NCBI RefSeq assembly: GCF_019733355.1
Contig: NZ_JAIHLQ010000019.1
Location: forward strand, 1-64,000
DNA: 64,000 bases
Direction of reading: 5' to 3'
Source: Pseudomonas baetica
Lineage (GTDB): Bacteria; Pseudomonadota; Gammaproteobacteria; Pseudomonadales; Pseudomonadaceae
The translations under genes were made by a program, and so were the position numbers. The notes under the pieces are model-generated. The model did no database searches and had not been told where the DNA came from. It saw nothing but the letters and a program-made list of their open reading frames with translations. Every line of letters starts with the position of its first letter. The first letter of the stretch is position 1. Shown here in pieces: positions 51,074 to 58,484 of this stretch.

Positions 51074-51787
51074 ATGTTAAAGATAAAAAACAAAATCTCC
51101 AACCCGATGACGATCATCGCTATATTCGCCGCTATATCCGAGGCCTCCGCCGCTGTTTCTTTGCCATTCCTTGATAGCGAGGATCGCGAAATTTACGTCT
51201 GGTTCCTGATAAGCTTCCCGTTCTACTTGTTGTTTCTTTTCTTTATCACTTTAAACTTCAACTACCGCTCACTCTATTCACCCTCTGATTTCGGCAAGGA
51301 CAAGAGCTTCTTAAAAGTCATCAACAATAATTATCGCGATAACAAGCGAAACACATCACAGCAGGATCCACCCCAAGGTACTTTCGGAATATCAAGTTTC
51401 ATCGTGCCCAGCGAACCCGGCGCAGCCCAAGGCAAGGAGTCGTGCAAAATCCATAACGCGCCCGACCCGCCACCAGACATAGGCTCAACGCCGAACCTGA
51501 CGGTTCAACACAATATTCACTTGCCGGTCTCCATCAGCCACCTGCACATCATCGATGCAAGGAATACTGATGCTTCGAGAGAACTGAACACGATTCTGGA
51601 AAGGATCCGCCGTACCGACAAGAAAACTGCCCGAGCCATCGTATTTCTTTCCAATCATGTGTCAGACGTTTCTCTGACCAAGAGTGCGTTATTGCAAATC
51701 AGGCAAGCGAAGAAAGGCTCGGGTACAACGCTTTGTATTGTTTACAACCTGTGCTCGCAAGCGGTAACGCTGCTGGGGCGGGTTTGA
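51074..51787 (+). CDS. Unknown two-TM membrane protein with cytoplasmic domain, atypical composition
   Basis: A 237-aa protein with TM1 at about 12-32, TM2 at about 41-60, then 'NYRSLYSPSDFGKDKSFLKV' just after TM2. A low-complexity middle (Pro/Ser/Gly, about 95-140) leads to a folded C-terminal domain ('ISHLHIIDARNTDASRELN', 'TARAIVFLSNHVSDVSLT', 'TLCIVYNLCSQAVTLLG'). Codon use in the first half is AT-rich (many Lys, Ile, Asn) compared with neighbours, suggesting horizontal origin. No family recognised; the C-terminal domain might sense or bind a ligand. The start has only AGAG upstream. Confidence 0.6.
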   Translation: MLKIKNKISNPMTIIAIFAAISEASAAVSLPFLDSEDREIYVWFLISFPFYLLFLFFITLNFNYRSLYSPSDFGKDKSFLKVINNNYRDNKRNTSQQDPPQGTFGISSFIVPSEPGAAQGKESCKIHNAPDPPPDIGSTPNLTVQHNIHLPVSISHLHIIDARNTDASRELNTILERIRRTDKKTARAIVFLSNHVSDVSLTKSALLQIRQAKKGSGTTLCIVYNLCSQAVTLLGRV

Positions 51788-51859
51788 GGGGTGAGGACTA
51801 CCGCAGAAGCAGACAGACCAGGAACATTGCTTGATTAGCACCAAACAACGAATTGATAA

Positions 51860-51896
51860 AAAAGGCGGCCTTGTCTCAAAGACAAGGCCGCCTTTT
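51860..51896 (-). terminator. argG terminator
   Basis: A perfect 17-bp stem AAAAGGCGGCCTTGTCT / AGACAAGGCCGCCTTTT with a 3-base loop lies 25 bases beyond the argG stop. A and T runs on both sides may also end transcription from 51074-51787. Confidence 0.95.
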
Positions 51897-51920
51897 CATT
51901 GCGCATCTGTCTGAACAATC

Positions 51921-53138
51921 TCAGAACAGTTTGCGGCCCTTGTTGGCAGCAATGCGCATGCGCAGCGCGTTGAGCTTGATGAAGCCCGCCGCGTCGGCCT
52001 GATTGTAAGCACCACCGTCCTCTTCGAACGTTGCGATGTTGGCGTCGAACAGCGAATCGTCGGACTTGCGGCCGGTCACGATCACGTTGCCCTTGTACAG
52101 CTTCAGGCGAACCACACCGTTCACGTTGACCTGGGAAGCGTCGATCATCTGTTGCAGCATCAGACGCTCAGGACTCCACCAGTAGCCGGTGTAGATCAGG
52201 CTGGCGTATTTCGGCATCAGTTCGTCTTTGAGGTGAGCGACTTCGCGGTCCAGAGTGATCGACTCGATGGCGCGGTGAGCGCGCAGCATGATGGTGCCAC
52301 CCGGGGTTTCGTAGCAACCACGGGACTTCATGCCCACGTAACGGTTTTCGACGATGTCCAGACGGCCGATGCCGTGCTCGCCACCGATCTTGTTCAGTGT
52401 CGCCAGAACAGTGGCCGGGGTCATTTCGACGCCATCCAGCGCAACAATGTCGCCGTTGCGGTAGGTCAGTTCCAGATACTGCGGGGTGTCGGGAGCGTTC
52501 TCCGGGGAGACGGTCCAACGCCACATGTCTTCTTCGTGCTCGGTCCAGGTATCTTCCAGCACGCCACCTTCATAGGAGATGTGCAGCAAGTTGGCATCCA
52601 TCGAGTACGGGGATTTTTTCTTGCCGTGGCGCTCGATCGGGATCGCGTGCTTCTCGGCGTAGTCCATCAGCTTCTCGCGGGACAGCAGGTCCCACTCGCG
52701 CCAAGGAGCAATCACTTTCACGCCTGGCTTGAGCGCGTACGCGCCCAACTCGAAACGAACCTGGTCGTTGCCCTTGCCGGTGGCGCCATGGGAAATGGCG
52801 TCAGCGCCGGTTTCGTTGGCGATTTCGATCAAGCGCTTGGCGATCAGTGGGCGTGCGATGGAAGTACCCAGCAGGTACTCGCCCTCGTAAACGGTGTTGG
52901 CGCGGAACATCGGGAACACGAAATCACGCACGAACTCTTCGCGCAGGTCATCAATGTAGATTTCTTTGACGCCCATGGCCTGAGCCTTGGCGCGGGCCGG
53001 CTCGACCTCTTCGCCTTGACCGAGATCAGCGGTGAAGGTCACCACTTCACAGTTATAAGTATCCTGCAGCCACTTGAGGATCACCGAAGTGTCCAGGCCG
53101 CCGGAATACGCCAGAACGACCTTGTTTACGTCCGCCAT
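51921..53138 (-). CDS. argG: Argininosuccinate synthase
   Basis: A 405-aa enzyme joining citrulline and aspartate with ATP in arginine synthesis. The PP-loop is AYSGGLDTSV (residues 9-18); 'GATGKGNDQVRFELG' (citrulline/aspartate site) and 'SPYSMDANLLHISYEGG' are further signatures. Full family length. It is preceded by a two-half-site ArgR operator 55-97 bases upstream of the ATG, predicting arginine repression. Confidence 0.98.
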   Translation of the reverse strand: MADVNKVVLAYSGGLDTSVILKWLQDTYNCEVVTFTADLGQGEEVEPARAKAQAMGVKEIYIDDLREEFVRDFVFPMFRANTVYEGEYLLGTSIARPLIAKRLIEIANETGADAISHGATGKGNDQVRFELGAYALKPGVKVIAPWREWDLLSREKLMDYAEKHAIPIERHGKKKSPYSMDANLLHISYEGGVLEDTWTEHEEDMWRWTVSPENAPDTPQYLELTYRNGDIVALDGVEMTPATVLATLNKIGGEHGIGRLDIVENRYVGMKSRGCYETPGGTIMLRAHRAIESITLDREVAHLKDELMPKYASLIYTGYWWSPERLMLQQMIDASQVNVNGVVRLKLYKGNVIVTGRKSDDSLFDANIATFEEDGGAYNQADAAGFIKLNALRMRIAANKGRKLF

Positions 53139-53192
53139 GCCATCACTCCACGGGGTTCTACGGAAAGCCGAGGAGTCTACCGCTCAAACGCG

Positions 53193-53234
53193 ATAATTTA
53201 CAGAGGCGCGACAGCTTAAGACGACAAAGCGACA
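53193..53234 (-). promoter_or_regulatory. ArgR operator upstream of argG
   Basis: Two TGTCGC half-sites on the minus strand (53234-53229 and 53213-53208) are spaced exactly 21 bases apart. The proximal one fits TGTCGC-N8-AA perfectly. This is the tandem arrangement known for P. aeruginosa ArgR. A 15-base palindrome CGACAGAATCTGTCG overlaps the distal half at 53230-53244. Confidence 0.75.
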
Positions 53235-53267
53235 GAATCTGTCGAGAGCGCGACGATGACCGGCAGG

Positions 53268-54176
53268 TCAGGAAGTCGCCGCGGTATTGGCGGGAGTGCT
53301 GGCCTGAGGCGCTGGAGCGGTGGTCGGGGCCACGCGCGTCAAATGTACATTCACCCGGCGGTTCTTCGCCCGATTGGCCGCATTGGTGTTCGGCACCAGT
53401 GGATAACGTTCACCGTGGAAACGCACAGTGATCTGCGATTCCTGAATGCCGTTGGCCTTGAAGAAGTCGACCACAGCCAATGCCCGGCGGCGCGACAACT
53501 CACGGTTGGTCAGGCGATTACCGCTGTTGTCCGAGTGGCCGTCAAGCTCGATGTGATTGACCGTCGGATCGGCCTTCATATAGTCGAGCATGACCTGCAG
53601 CTTGGCCTTGGCGGCGGCATCAAGATCAATGCCTTCGCCAGGGAAGCCGACCTGCGACTGTTTAATCTGATCGAAGTTCTGTGGCAGCAATTTCGCCACA
53701 CAACTCTGGTATTCGTTGAACGCCTTGCTGAACTTGACCGGTAACAGGCGCACTTCCGAAACCCGGCCATCGCCCGAGGCACGGCGTACAACAGGGCTGC
53801 GCCCGTCCATCAGGCCGCTCATCAGACCACCTGCCTGAGACTGCGAACTGCTGAACAGAATGTTGCCGCTGCCCAGCCTGACAGAGCCCAGATTAATGTC
53901 GCCGCGCCCCGGCTGCCATGGCGCGGCTGCCGCGAGCAACGTCGCCGAACCGCCGCCCAGCATGGCGTTATAGGCGTTCAAACGGAATATTGCCTGCTCA
54001 CCGGCCCTGCGCACGAACTCACCCGAACCGAAATCAGTGATCGGCTGCGTCAGACGGCACTCGAATTTATCGCCGGCGACCGTCCACTCAATGTTCTCCA
54101 GTCGGGTCTGGTAGGTAAGCGCCATCGCGGGAAGGCTGGCAAACACACTGAGCAAGGCTAAATAACGCTGGCGCAC
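53268..54176 (-). CDS. motY: Sodium/proton-type flagellar motor protein MotY (OmpA-domain)
   Basis: A 302-aa exported protein. It has a signal peptide (VRQRYLALLSVFASLPAMA), a MotY N-terminal domain ('TYQTRLENIEWTVAGDKFEC', about 20-150) and a C-terminal OmpA-like peptidoglycan-binding domain ('IELDGHSDNSGNRLTNRELS', 'RFHGERYPLVPN'). It forms the T-ring-like stator support needed for motility in Pseudomonas. Start: GTG 54176 has GGAG 6 bases upstream; the ATG at 54188 gives 4 more residues but a weaker ribosome site. It lies upstream of argG on the same strand, as in P. aeruginosa. Confidence 0.9.
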   Translation of the reverse strand: MRQRYLALLSVFASLPAMALTYQTRLENIEWTVAGDKFECRLTQPITDFGSGEFVRRAGEQAIFRLNAYNAMLGGGSATLLAAAAPWQPGRGDINLGSVRLGSGNILFSSSQSQAGGLMSGLMDGRSPVVRRASGDGRVSEVRLLPVKFSKAFNEYQSCVAKLLPQNFDQIKQSQVGFPGEGIDLDAAAKAKLQVMLDYMKADPTVNHIELDGHSDNSGNRLTNRELSRRRALAVVDFFKANGIQESQITVRFHGERYPLVPNTNAANRAKNRRVNVHLTRVAPTTAPAPQASTPANTAATS

Positions 54177-54335
54177 GGGAGGCTCCATTGGCTTCTGCAA
54201 CAAAAAGACCGATACACACATGTTTACGGCATACCTATGGGATATCGGAAGGTTCCTGCAAAACTTGATAGCGAGTGCCTGCAAGAGTCTTTTCGGGTAG
54301 CATTCCCCTCAGTTTGACCCGCCTGGAATCCCCTC

Positions 54336-55382
54336 ATGTCCGACCGCCTGACCCTGCTGCGTCCCGACGACTGGCACATTCATCTTCGCGATGGTGCTGT
54401 GTTGACCAATACCGTTGCCGATGTTGCGCGCACCTTCGGTCGCGCCATCATCATGCCCAACCTGGTACCTCCGGTGCGCAACGCCGCTGAAGCCGACGGC
54501 TATCGCCAGCGGATTCTCGCTGCTCGCCCGGCCGGCAGTGGTTTCGAGCCGTTGATGGTGCTGTACCTCACCGACCGCACCCAACCCGAAGAAATTCGTG
54601 AGGCCAAGGCCAGCGGTTTCGTGCACGCCGCCAAACTGTACCCGGCCGGCGCGACCACCAACTCCGATTCCGGAGTGACCAGCATCGACAAGATCTTCCC
54701 GGCGCTGGAGGCCATGGCCGAAGTCGGCATGCCGCTGCTGATCCACGGTGAAGTCACTCGTGGCGATGTCGACGTGTTCGACCGCGAAAAAATCTTCATC
54801 GATGAGCACATGCGCCGTGTGGTCGAGCGTTTCCCGACGCTCAAAGTGGTGTTCGAACACATCACCACCGGCGACGCCGTGCAGTTCGTCAACGAGGCTT
54901 CGGCCAACGTCGGCGCAACCATCACCGCGCATCACCTGCTGTACAACCGCAACCACATGCTGGTTGGCGGGATCCGCCCGCACTTCTATTGCCTGCCGAT
55001 CCTCAAGCGCAATACCCATCAGGAAGCCCTGCTCGACGCCGCCACCAGCGGCAGTGCGAAGTTCTTCCTCGGCACCGACTCGGCACCGCACGCCCAGCAC
55101 GCCAAGGAAGCCGCCTGCGGCTGCGCCGGCTGCTACACCGCGTACGCCGCCATCGAGTTGTACGCCGAAGCCTTCGAACAGCGTAATGCGCTGGACAAGC
55201 TAGAAGCGTTCGCCAGCCTCAACGGGCCACGCTTCTACGGCCTGCCGGCCAATACCGACCGCATCACTTTGGTTCGCGAAGAATGGACCGCCCCGACCAG
55301 CCTGCCGTTTGGCGAGTTGACCGTTATCCCGCTGCGCGCCGGTGAAAAGCTGCGCTGGCGTCTGCTGGAGGAACACGCGTGA
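54336..55382 (+). CDS. pyrC: Dihydroorotase
   Basis: A 348-aa class II dihydroorotase that closes carbamoyl-aspartate to dihydroorotate in pyrimidine synthesis. Zinc ligands: HIHLRD (His14, His16), carbamylated Lys in HAAKLYPAGATTNSDSG, 'LLIHGEV', 'VFEHITT' and the Asp of FLGTDSAPH. It overlaps the RNase T gene by GTGA, so the two are co-translated; pyrC-rnt is conserved in Pseudomonas. Confidence 0.97.
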   Translation: MSDRLTLLRPDDWHIHLRDGAVLTNTVADVARTFGRAIIMPNLVPPVRNAAEADGYRQRILAARPAGSGFEPLMVLYLTDRTQPEEIREAKASGFVHAAKLYPAGATTNSDSGVTSIDKIFPALEAMAEVGMPLLIHGEVTRGDVDVFDREKIFIDEHMRRVVERFPTLKVVFEHITTGDAVQFVNEASANVGATITAHHLLYNRNHMLVGGIRPHFYCLPILKRNTHQEALLDAATSGSAKFFLGTDSAPHAQHAKEAACGCAGCYTAYAAIELYAEAFEQRNALDKLEAFASLNGPRFYGLPANTDRITLVREEWTAPTSLPFGELTVIPLRAGEKLRWRLLEEHA

Positions 55383-56056
55383 GTGAAGACCATTTCGACG
55401 ACGAACTGGAAGGTCAAGGTGGCGGCGGCGGTTCCCGTCATCCAATGGCAGCGCGTTTTCGCGGTTACCTGCCGGTTGTCGTCGACGTAGAAACCGGTGG
55501 CTTCAACTCGGCCACCGATGCATTGCTGGAGATTGCCGCGACCACCATCGCCATGGATGAAAAGGGTTTTGTTTACCCAGATCACACCTACTTCTTCCGC
55601 GTTGAGCCTTTTGAAGGGGCCAACATCGAAGCGGCGGCACTGGAGTTCACCGGAATCAAGCTTGATCACCCGTTGCGCATGGCCGTCAGCGAAGAAACGG
55701 CGCTGACCGATATCTTCCGTGGCATCCGCAAGGCGTTGAAAGCCAACGGCTGCAAACGGGCGATTCTGGTCGGCCATAACAGCAGCTTCGACCTCGGCTT
55801 CCTGAATGCCGCTGTTGCGCGACTGGATATGAAGCGCAATCCGTTCCACCCATTCTCCAGTTTCGACACTGCGACACTGGCCGGTCTGGCTTATGGTCAA
55901 ACCGTACTGGCGAAAGCCTGTCAGGCAGCCGACATCGATTTCGACGGCCGTGAGGCGCACTCCGCACGCTACGACACCGAGAAAACCGCTGAGCTGTTCT
56001 GCGGCATCGTCAATCGCTGGAAGCAGATGGGTGGCTGGGAAGATTTCGACGACTGA
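55379..56056 (+). CDS. rnt: Ribonuclease T
   Basis: A 225-aa DEDDh 3'-5' exoribonuclease for tRNA end turnover and stable RNA maturation. Exo I is VVDVETGG (Asp36, Glu38), Exo II GHNSSFDLGFL, Exo III HSARYDTEKTAELF. It has a glycine-rich acidic N-terminus (residues 1-20). The start is GTG overlapping the pyrC stop. Confidence 0.96.
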   Translation: MSEDHFDDELEGQGGGGGSRHPMAARFRGYLPVVVDVETGGFNSATDALLEIAATTIAMDEKGFVYPDHTYFFRVEPFEGANIEAAALEFTGIKLDHPLRMAVSEETALTDIFRGIRKALKANGCKRAILVGHNSSFDLGFLNAAVARLDMKRNPFHPFSSFDTATLAGLAYGQTVLAKACQAADIDFDGREAHSARYDTEKTAELFCGIVNRWKQMGGWEDFDD

Positions 56057-56083
56057 TGGTTCTCGAATAAATCCCGCGCATGA

Positions 56084-56110
56084 AAAAACCGGCTACGTGA
56101 GCCGGTTTTT
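56084..56110. terminator. Bidirectional terminator between rnt and the peroxiredoxin gene
   Basis: An 11-bp stem AAAAACCGGCT / AGCCGGTTTTT with loop ACGTG lies between convergent genes. Confidence 0.92.
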
Positions 56111-56130
56111 TTGTACCTTGACGTTGCGCC

Positions 56131-56733
56131 TTACAGGGCAGCAGCGTTCTCGGTCAGGTAAGCCGCAACGCCTTCTGGCGAAGCGTTCATGCCTTTGTCG
56201 CCTTTCTTCCAGTTGGCAGGGCAGACTTCGCCGTGCTCTTCGTGGAATTGCAGAGCGTCGACCAGACGGATCAGCTCTTCCATGTTACGGCCCAGCGGCA
56301 GGTCGTTGATGATCTGCGAGCGGACAACGCCTTTGTCGTCGATCAGGAAGGCACCACGGAACGCCACGCCGCCTTCGGACTCAACATCGTAAGCCTTGGC
56401 GATGTCGTGCTTCATGTCGGCAGCCATGGTGTATTTCACCTGACCGATGCCGCCATTGTTGACTGGGGTGTTGCGCCAGGCGTTGTGGGTGAAGTGCGAG
56501 TCGATCGAAACCGCGATCACTTCAACGTTGCGTGCCTTGAAGTCTGCCATACGGTTGTCCAGAGCGATCAGCTCGGACGGGCAGACGAAGGTGAAGTCCA
56601 GTGGGTAGAAGAACACCAGGCCGTATTTGCCTTTAATGGCCGAGGACAGGGTGAAGCTGTCAACGATCTCGCCATTGCCGAGTACGGCCGGTACGGTGAA
56701 GTCAGGGGCTTGTTTGCCTACGAGTACGCTCAT
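56131..56733 (-). CDS. Typical 2-Cys peroxiredoxin (AhpC/Prx1 type)
   Basis: A 200-aa thiol peroxidase reducing H2O2 and organic peroxides. Peroxidatic Cys51 is in DFTFVCPSE, resolving Cys171 in GEVCPANW, and the GGIGQ motif of sensitive 2-Cys enzymes is in NNGGIGQVKYT. It corresponds to the TsaA-like protein encoded beside bfd/bfr in P. aeruginosa. The electron donor (thioredoxin or AhpF) is not encoded nearby. Divergent from bfd over a 313-base gap. Confidence 0.95.
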   Translation of the reverse strand: MSVLVGKQAPDFTVPAVLGNGEIVDSFTLSSAIKGKYGLVFFYPLDFTFVCPSELIALDNRMADFKARNVEVIAVSIDSHFTHNAWRNTPVNNGGIGQVKYTMAADMKHDIAKAYDVESEGGVAFRGAFLIDDKGVVRSQIINDLPLGRNMEELIRLVDALQFHEEHGEVCPANWKKGDKGMNASPEGVAAYLTENAAAL

Positions 56734-57046
56734 TGATATCTCCTGGTGTAAAAACTTGAAGTTCAGGGTCCGGGCCAGCCTGCCACCCTCAGGCGACAGC
56801 CCTGTGACACGAACCCCCTTCGCAAGGGCCGACCATCATACACTGCGTTTTTGGCCTGTCCTTAAAGGTTTTTTGAGGCTGGCGAATAGGACGCTGCATT
56901 TACAGGGCCAGGCAAATAGCCACTTTTCACCGTTCGTCAGTCACTGGCCATTCTGGCCAAAAGCTTTGCGAAAGCACTTTGACAATCATTCTCGTTAACA
57001 TTAAGATCCATCGCAATTGAGTCACAACCAGCGACGGTTCTTACTT
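56734..57046. other. Divergent regulatory region between peroxiredoxin gene and bfd
   Basis: A 313-base gap with no credible gene. It holds the Fur-like site at 56981-56999 on the bfd side; no clear OxyR site could be picked out by eye on the peroxiredoxin side. Confidence 0.6.
56981..56999. promoter_or_regulatory. Putative Fur box upstream of bfd
   Basis: GACAATCATTCTCGTTAAC agrees with the 19-base Fur consensus at 13 positions by direct count and lies 48 bases before the bfd start, consistent with iron-starvation induction of bfd. Confidence 0.65.
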
Positions 57047-57265
57047 ATGTATGTTTGTCTCTGCACTGGCGTCACCGACGGACAGATCCGCGAAGCGATC
57101 TATGAAGGTTGCTGCAGCTACAAAGAAGTTCGCCAGGCCACCGGCGTCGCCAGCCAATGTGGCAAATGTGCCTGCCTGGCCAAGGAAGTGGTTCGCGAAA
57201 CCTTGACCAAGCTGCAAACCGCACAGGCCGCGATCCCCTATCCAGTCGAATTTACTGCCGCGTAA
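57047..57265 (+). CDS. bfd: Bacterioferritin-associated ferredoxin
   Basis: A 72-aa [2Fe-2S] protein with Cys4, Cys6, Cys38 and Cys41 in the BFD-type spacing (VCLCTG ... QCGKCA). It binds bacterioferritin and passes electrons to its haem so stored Fe(III) is released as Fe(II). Start at MYVCLCTG fixed by conservation. It lies upstream of the bacterioferritin gene, with its own terminator and a Fur box, allowing opposite regulation of the two genes. Confidence 0.96.
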   Translation: MYVCLCTGVTDGQIREAIYEGCCSYKEVRQATGVASQCGKCACLAKEVVRETLTKLQTAQAAIPYPVEFTAA

Positions 57266-57282
57266 TTACCCTGATTTCAAAG

Positions 57283-57308
57283 AACCGGACTTAGTGTCCG
57301 GTTTTTTT
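57283..57308 (+). terminator. bfd terminator
   Basis: An 8-bp stem AACCGGAC / GTCCGGTT with loop TTAGT is followed by seven T, 17 bases after the bfd stop. Confidence 0.9.
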
Positions 57309-57398
57309 ATGCCTGAAAATCAACTGGTTAGGCTCCAGACGCGGAACACAAACATTCTTATTCAGATTTATTTTCATTTATTATTCAATAACTTAGGT

Positions 57399-57427
57399 TT
57401 GACACTTATAAAAGTGCAGCTCAAACT
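57399..57427 (+). promoter_or_regulatory. Candidate promoter of the bacterioferritin gene
   Basis: TTGACA (57399-57404), 17 bases, then CAAACT (57422-57427) inside an AT-rich upstream region, about 40 bases before the start codon. The -35 is perfect and the -10 is poor. Confidence 0.4.
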
Positions 57428-57465
57428 CCGCCTATATACAGCTAATACAGGGCAGGACTCCCATC

Positions 57466-57939
57466 ATGAAAGGCGACATTACAGTCATCCAGCATCTCAA
57501 CAAGATCCTTGCCAATGAACTGGTCGCGATCAATCAGTACTTCCTGCATGCACGCATGTACGAAGATTGGGGCCTGAACAAGCTGGGCAAGCACGAGTAC
57601 CACGAGTCCATCGACGAGATGAAACACGCGGACAAGCTGATCAAGCGCATCCTGTTCCTCGAAGGCCTGCCAAACGTGCAGGATCTGGGCAAGCTGCACA
57701 TCGGCGAGCATACCCAGGAAATGCTGGAGTGCGACCTGCGTATCGAGAAGACCGGCCACGCTGACCTAAAAGCGGCGATCGCACATTGTGAATCCGTTGG
57801 CGATTTCGGCAGCCGCGAACTGCTCGAAGACATTCTCGAATCCGAAGAAGAACATATCGACTGGCTGGAAACCCAACTGGGCCTGATCGATAAAGTCGGT
57901 CTTGAGAACTATCTGCAATCGCAGATGGGTGAAGAGTAA
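57466..57939 (+). CDS. bfrB: Bacterioferritin (BfrB-type)
   Basis: A 157-aa haem-containing ferritin forming a 24-mer iron store. Haem ligand Met52 is in IDEMKHADKL. Ferroxidase residues include Glu18 (ILANELVAINQY), Glu51, His54 and the EEEH...-type helix 4 (ESEEEHIDWLE). It is placed after bfd, as in P. aeruginosa, where Bfd docks on BfrB. It has its own AT-rich promoter region and a strong terminator. Confidence 0.95.
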   Translation: MKGDITVIQHLNKILANELVAINQYFLHARMYEDWGLNKLGKHEYHESIDEMKHADKLIKRILFLEGLPNVQDLGKLHIGEHTQEMLECDLRIEKTGHADLKAAIAHCESVGDFGSRELLEDILESEEEHIDWLETQLGLIDKVGLENYLQSQMGEE

Positions 57940-57966
57940 GTTAGCGCCCGGTAAACGCGAGACACT

Positions 57967-58004
57967 AAAAAGCCCCGCCCTCTTTTGAGGCGCGGGGCTT
58001 TTTA
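57967..58004. terminator. Bidirectional terminator between bfrB and grxD
   Basis: A stem AAAAAGCCCCGC / GCGGGGCTTTTT extended by CCTC/GAGG around TTTT, with one bulged C; the genes are convergent. Confidence 0.93.
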
Positions 58005-58045
58005 CTGCCCAGGTTTCAGCATTGGCCGAAACCCGCAAAAGCCGA

Positions 58046-58387
58046 TCAGGCTTCGGACTTGTTCGCAGCAGCCGCTTCGACAGCCGCCTTGATGGTGCTT
58101 AGCAGCGAACCGTCTGCAGCCATCTCGGTCATGATGTCGCTACCGCCGACCAGTTCACCGCCCACCCACAGTTGCGGGAAAGTCGGCCAGTTGGCGTATT
58201 TTGGCAGGTTGGCGCGGATTTCCGGGTTCTGCAGGATGTCCACGTACGCAAACTTTTCGCCACACGCCATCACAGCCTGCGCAGCTTTCGCAGAGAAGCC
58301 ACACTGTGGGGCATTCGGCGAGCCTTTCATGTAAAGCAGAATGGTGTTGTTGGCAATCTGCTCTTTAATCGTTTCGATGATATCCAT
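58046..58387 (-). CDS. grxD: Monothiol glutaredoxin (Grx4 type)
   Basis: A 113-aa CGFS glutaredoxin (Cys29 in APQCGFSAKA), with glutathione-binding 'WPTFPQLWVGGELVGGSDI'. It carries and transfers [2Fe-2S] clusters and works with BolA in iron homeostasis. GAGG precedes the ATG. Convergent with bfrB; a shared iron theme with bfd/bfr is evident. Confidence 0.96.
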   Translation of the reverse strand: MDIIETIKEQIANNTILLYMKGSPNAPQCGFSAKAAQAVMACGEKFAYVDILQNPEIRANLPKYANWPTFPQLWVGGELVGGSDIMTEMAADGSLLSTIKAAVEAAAANKSEA

Positions 58388-58484
58388 GGAGCACCTCGGC
58401 TGAACTTTCCGACTCATGGGTCGGCACGGTGGCGCATTGTAACGGAATCCCGAGCGCCATGCTCGGTCTCCCCGACAGACACGC

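Noticed and set aside
53230..53244. Palindrome CGACAGAATCTGTCG as a LexA or terminator element
   Set aside because: It does not match the LexA consensus and has no T run; kept only as part of the ArgR-site observation.
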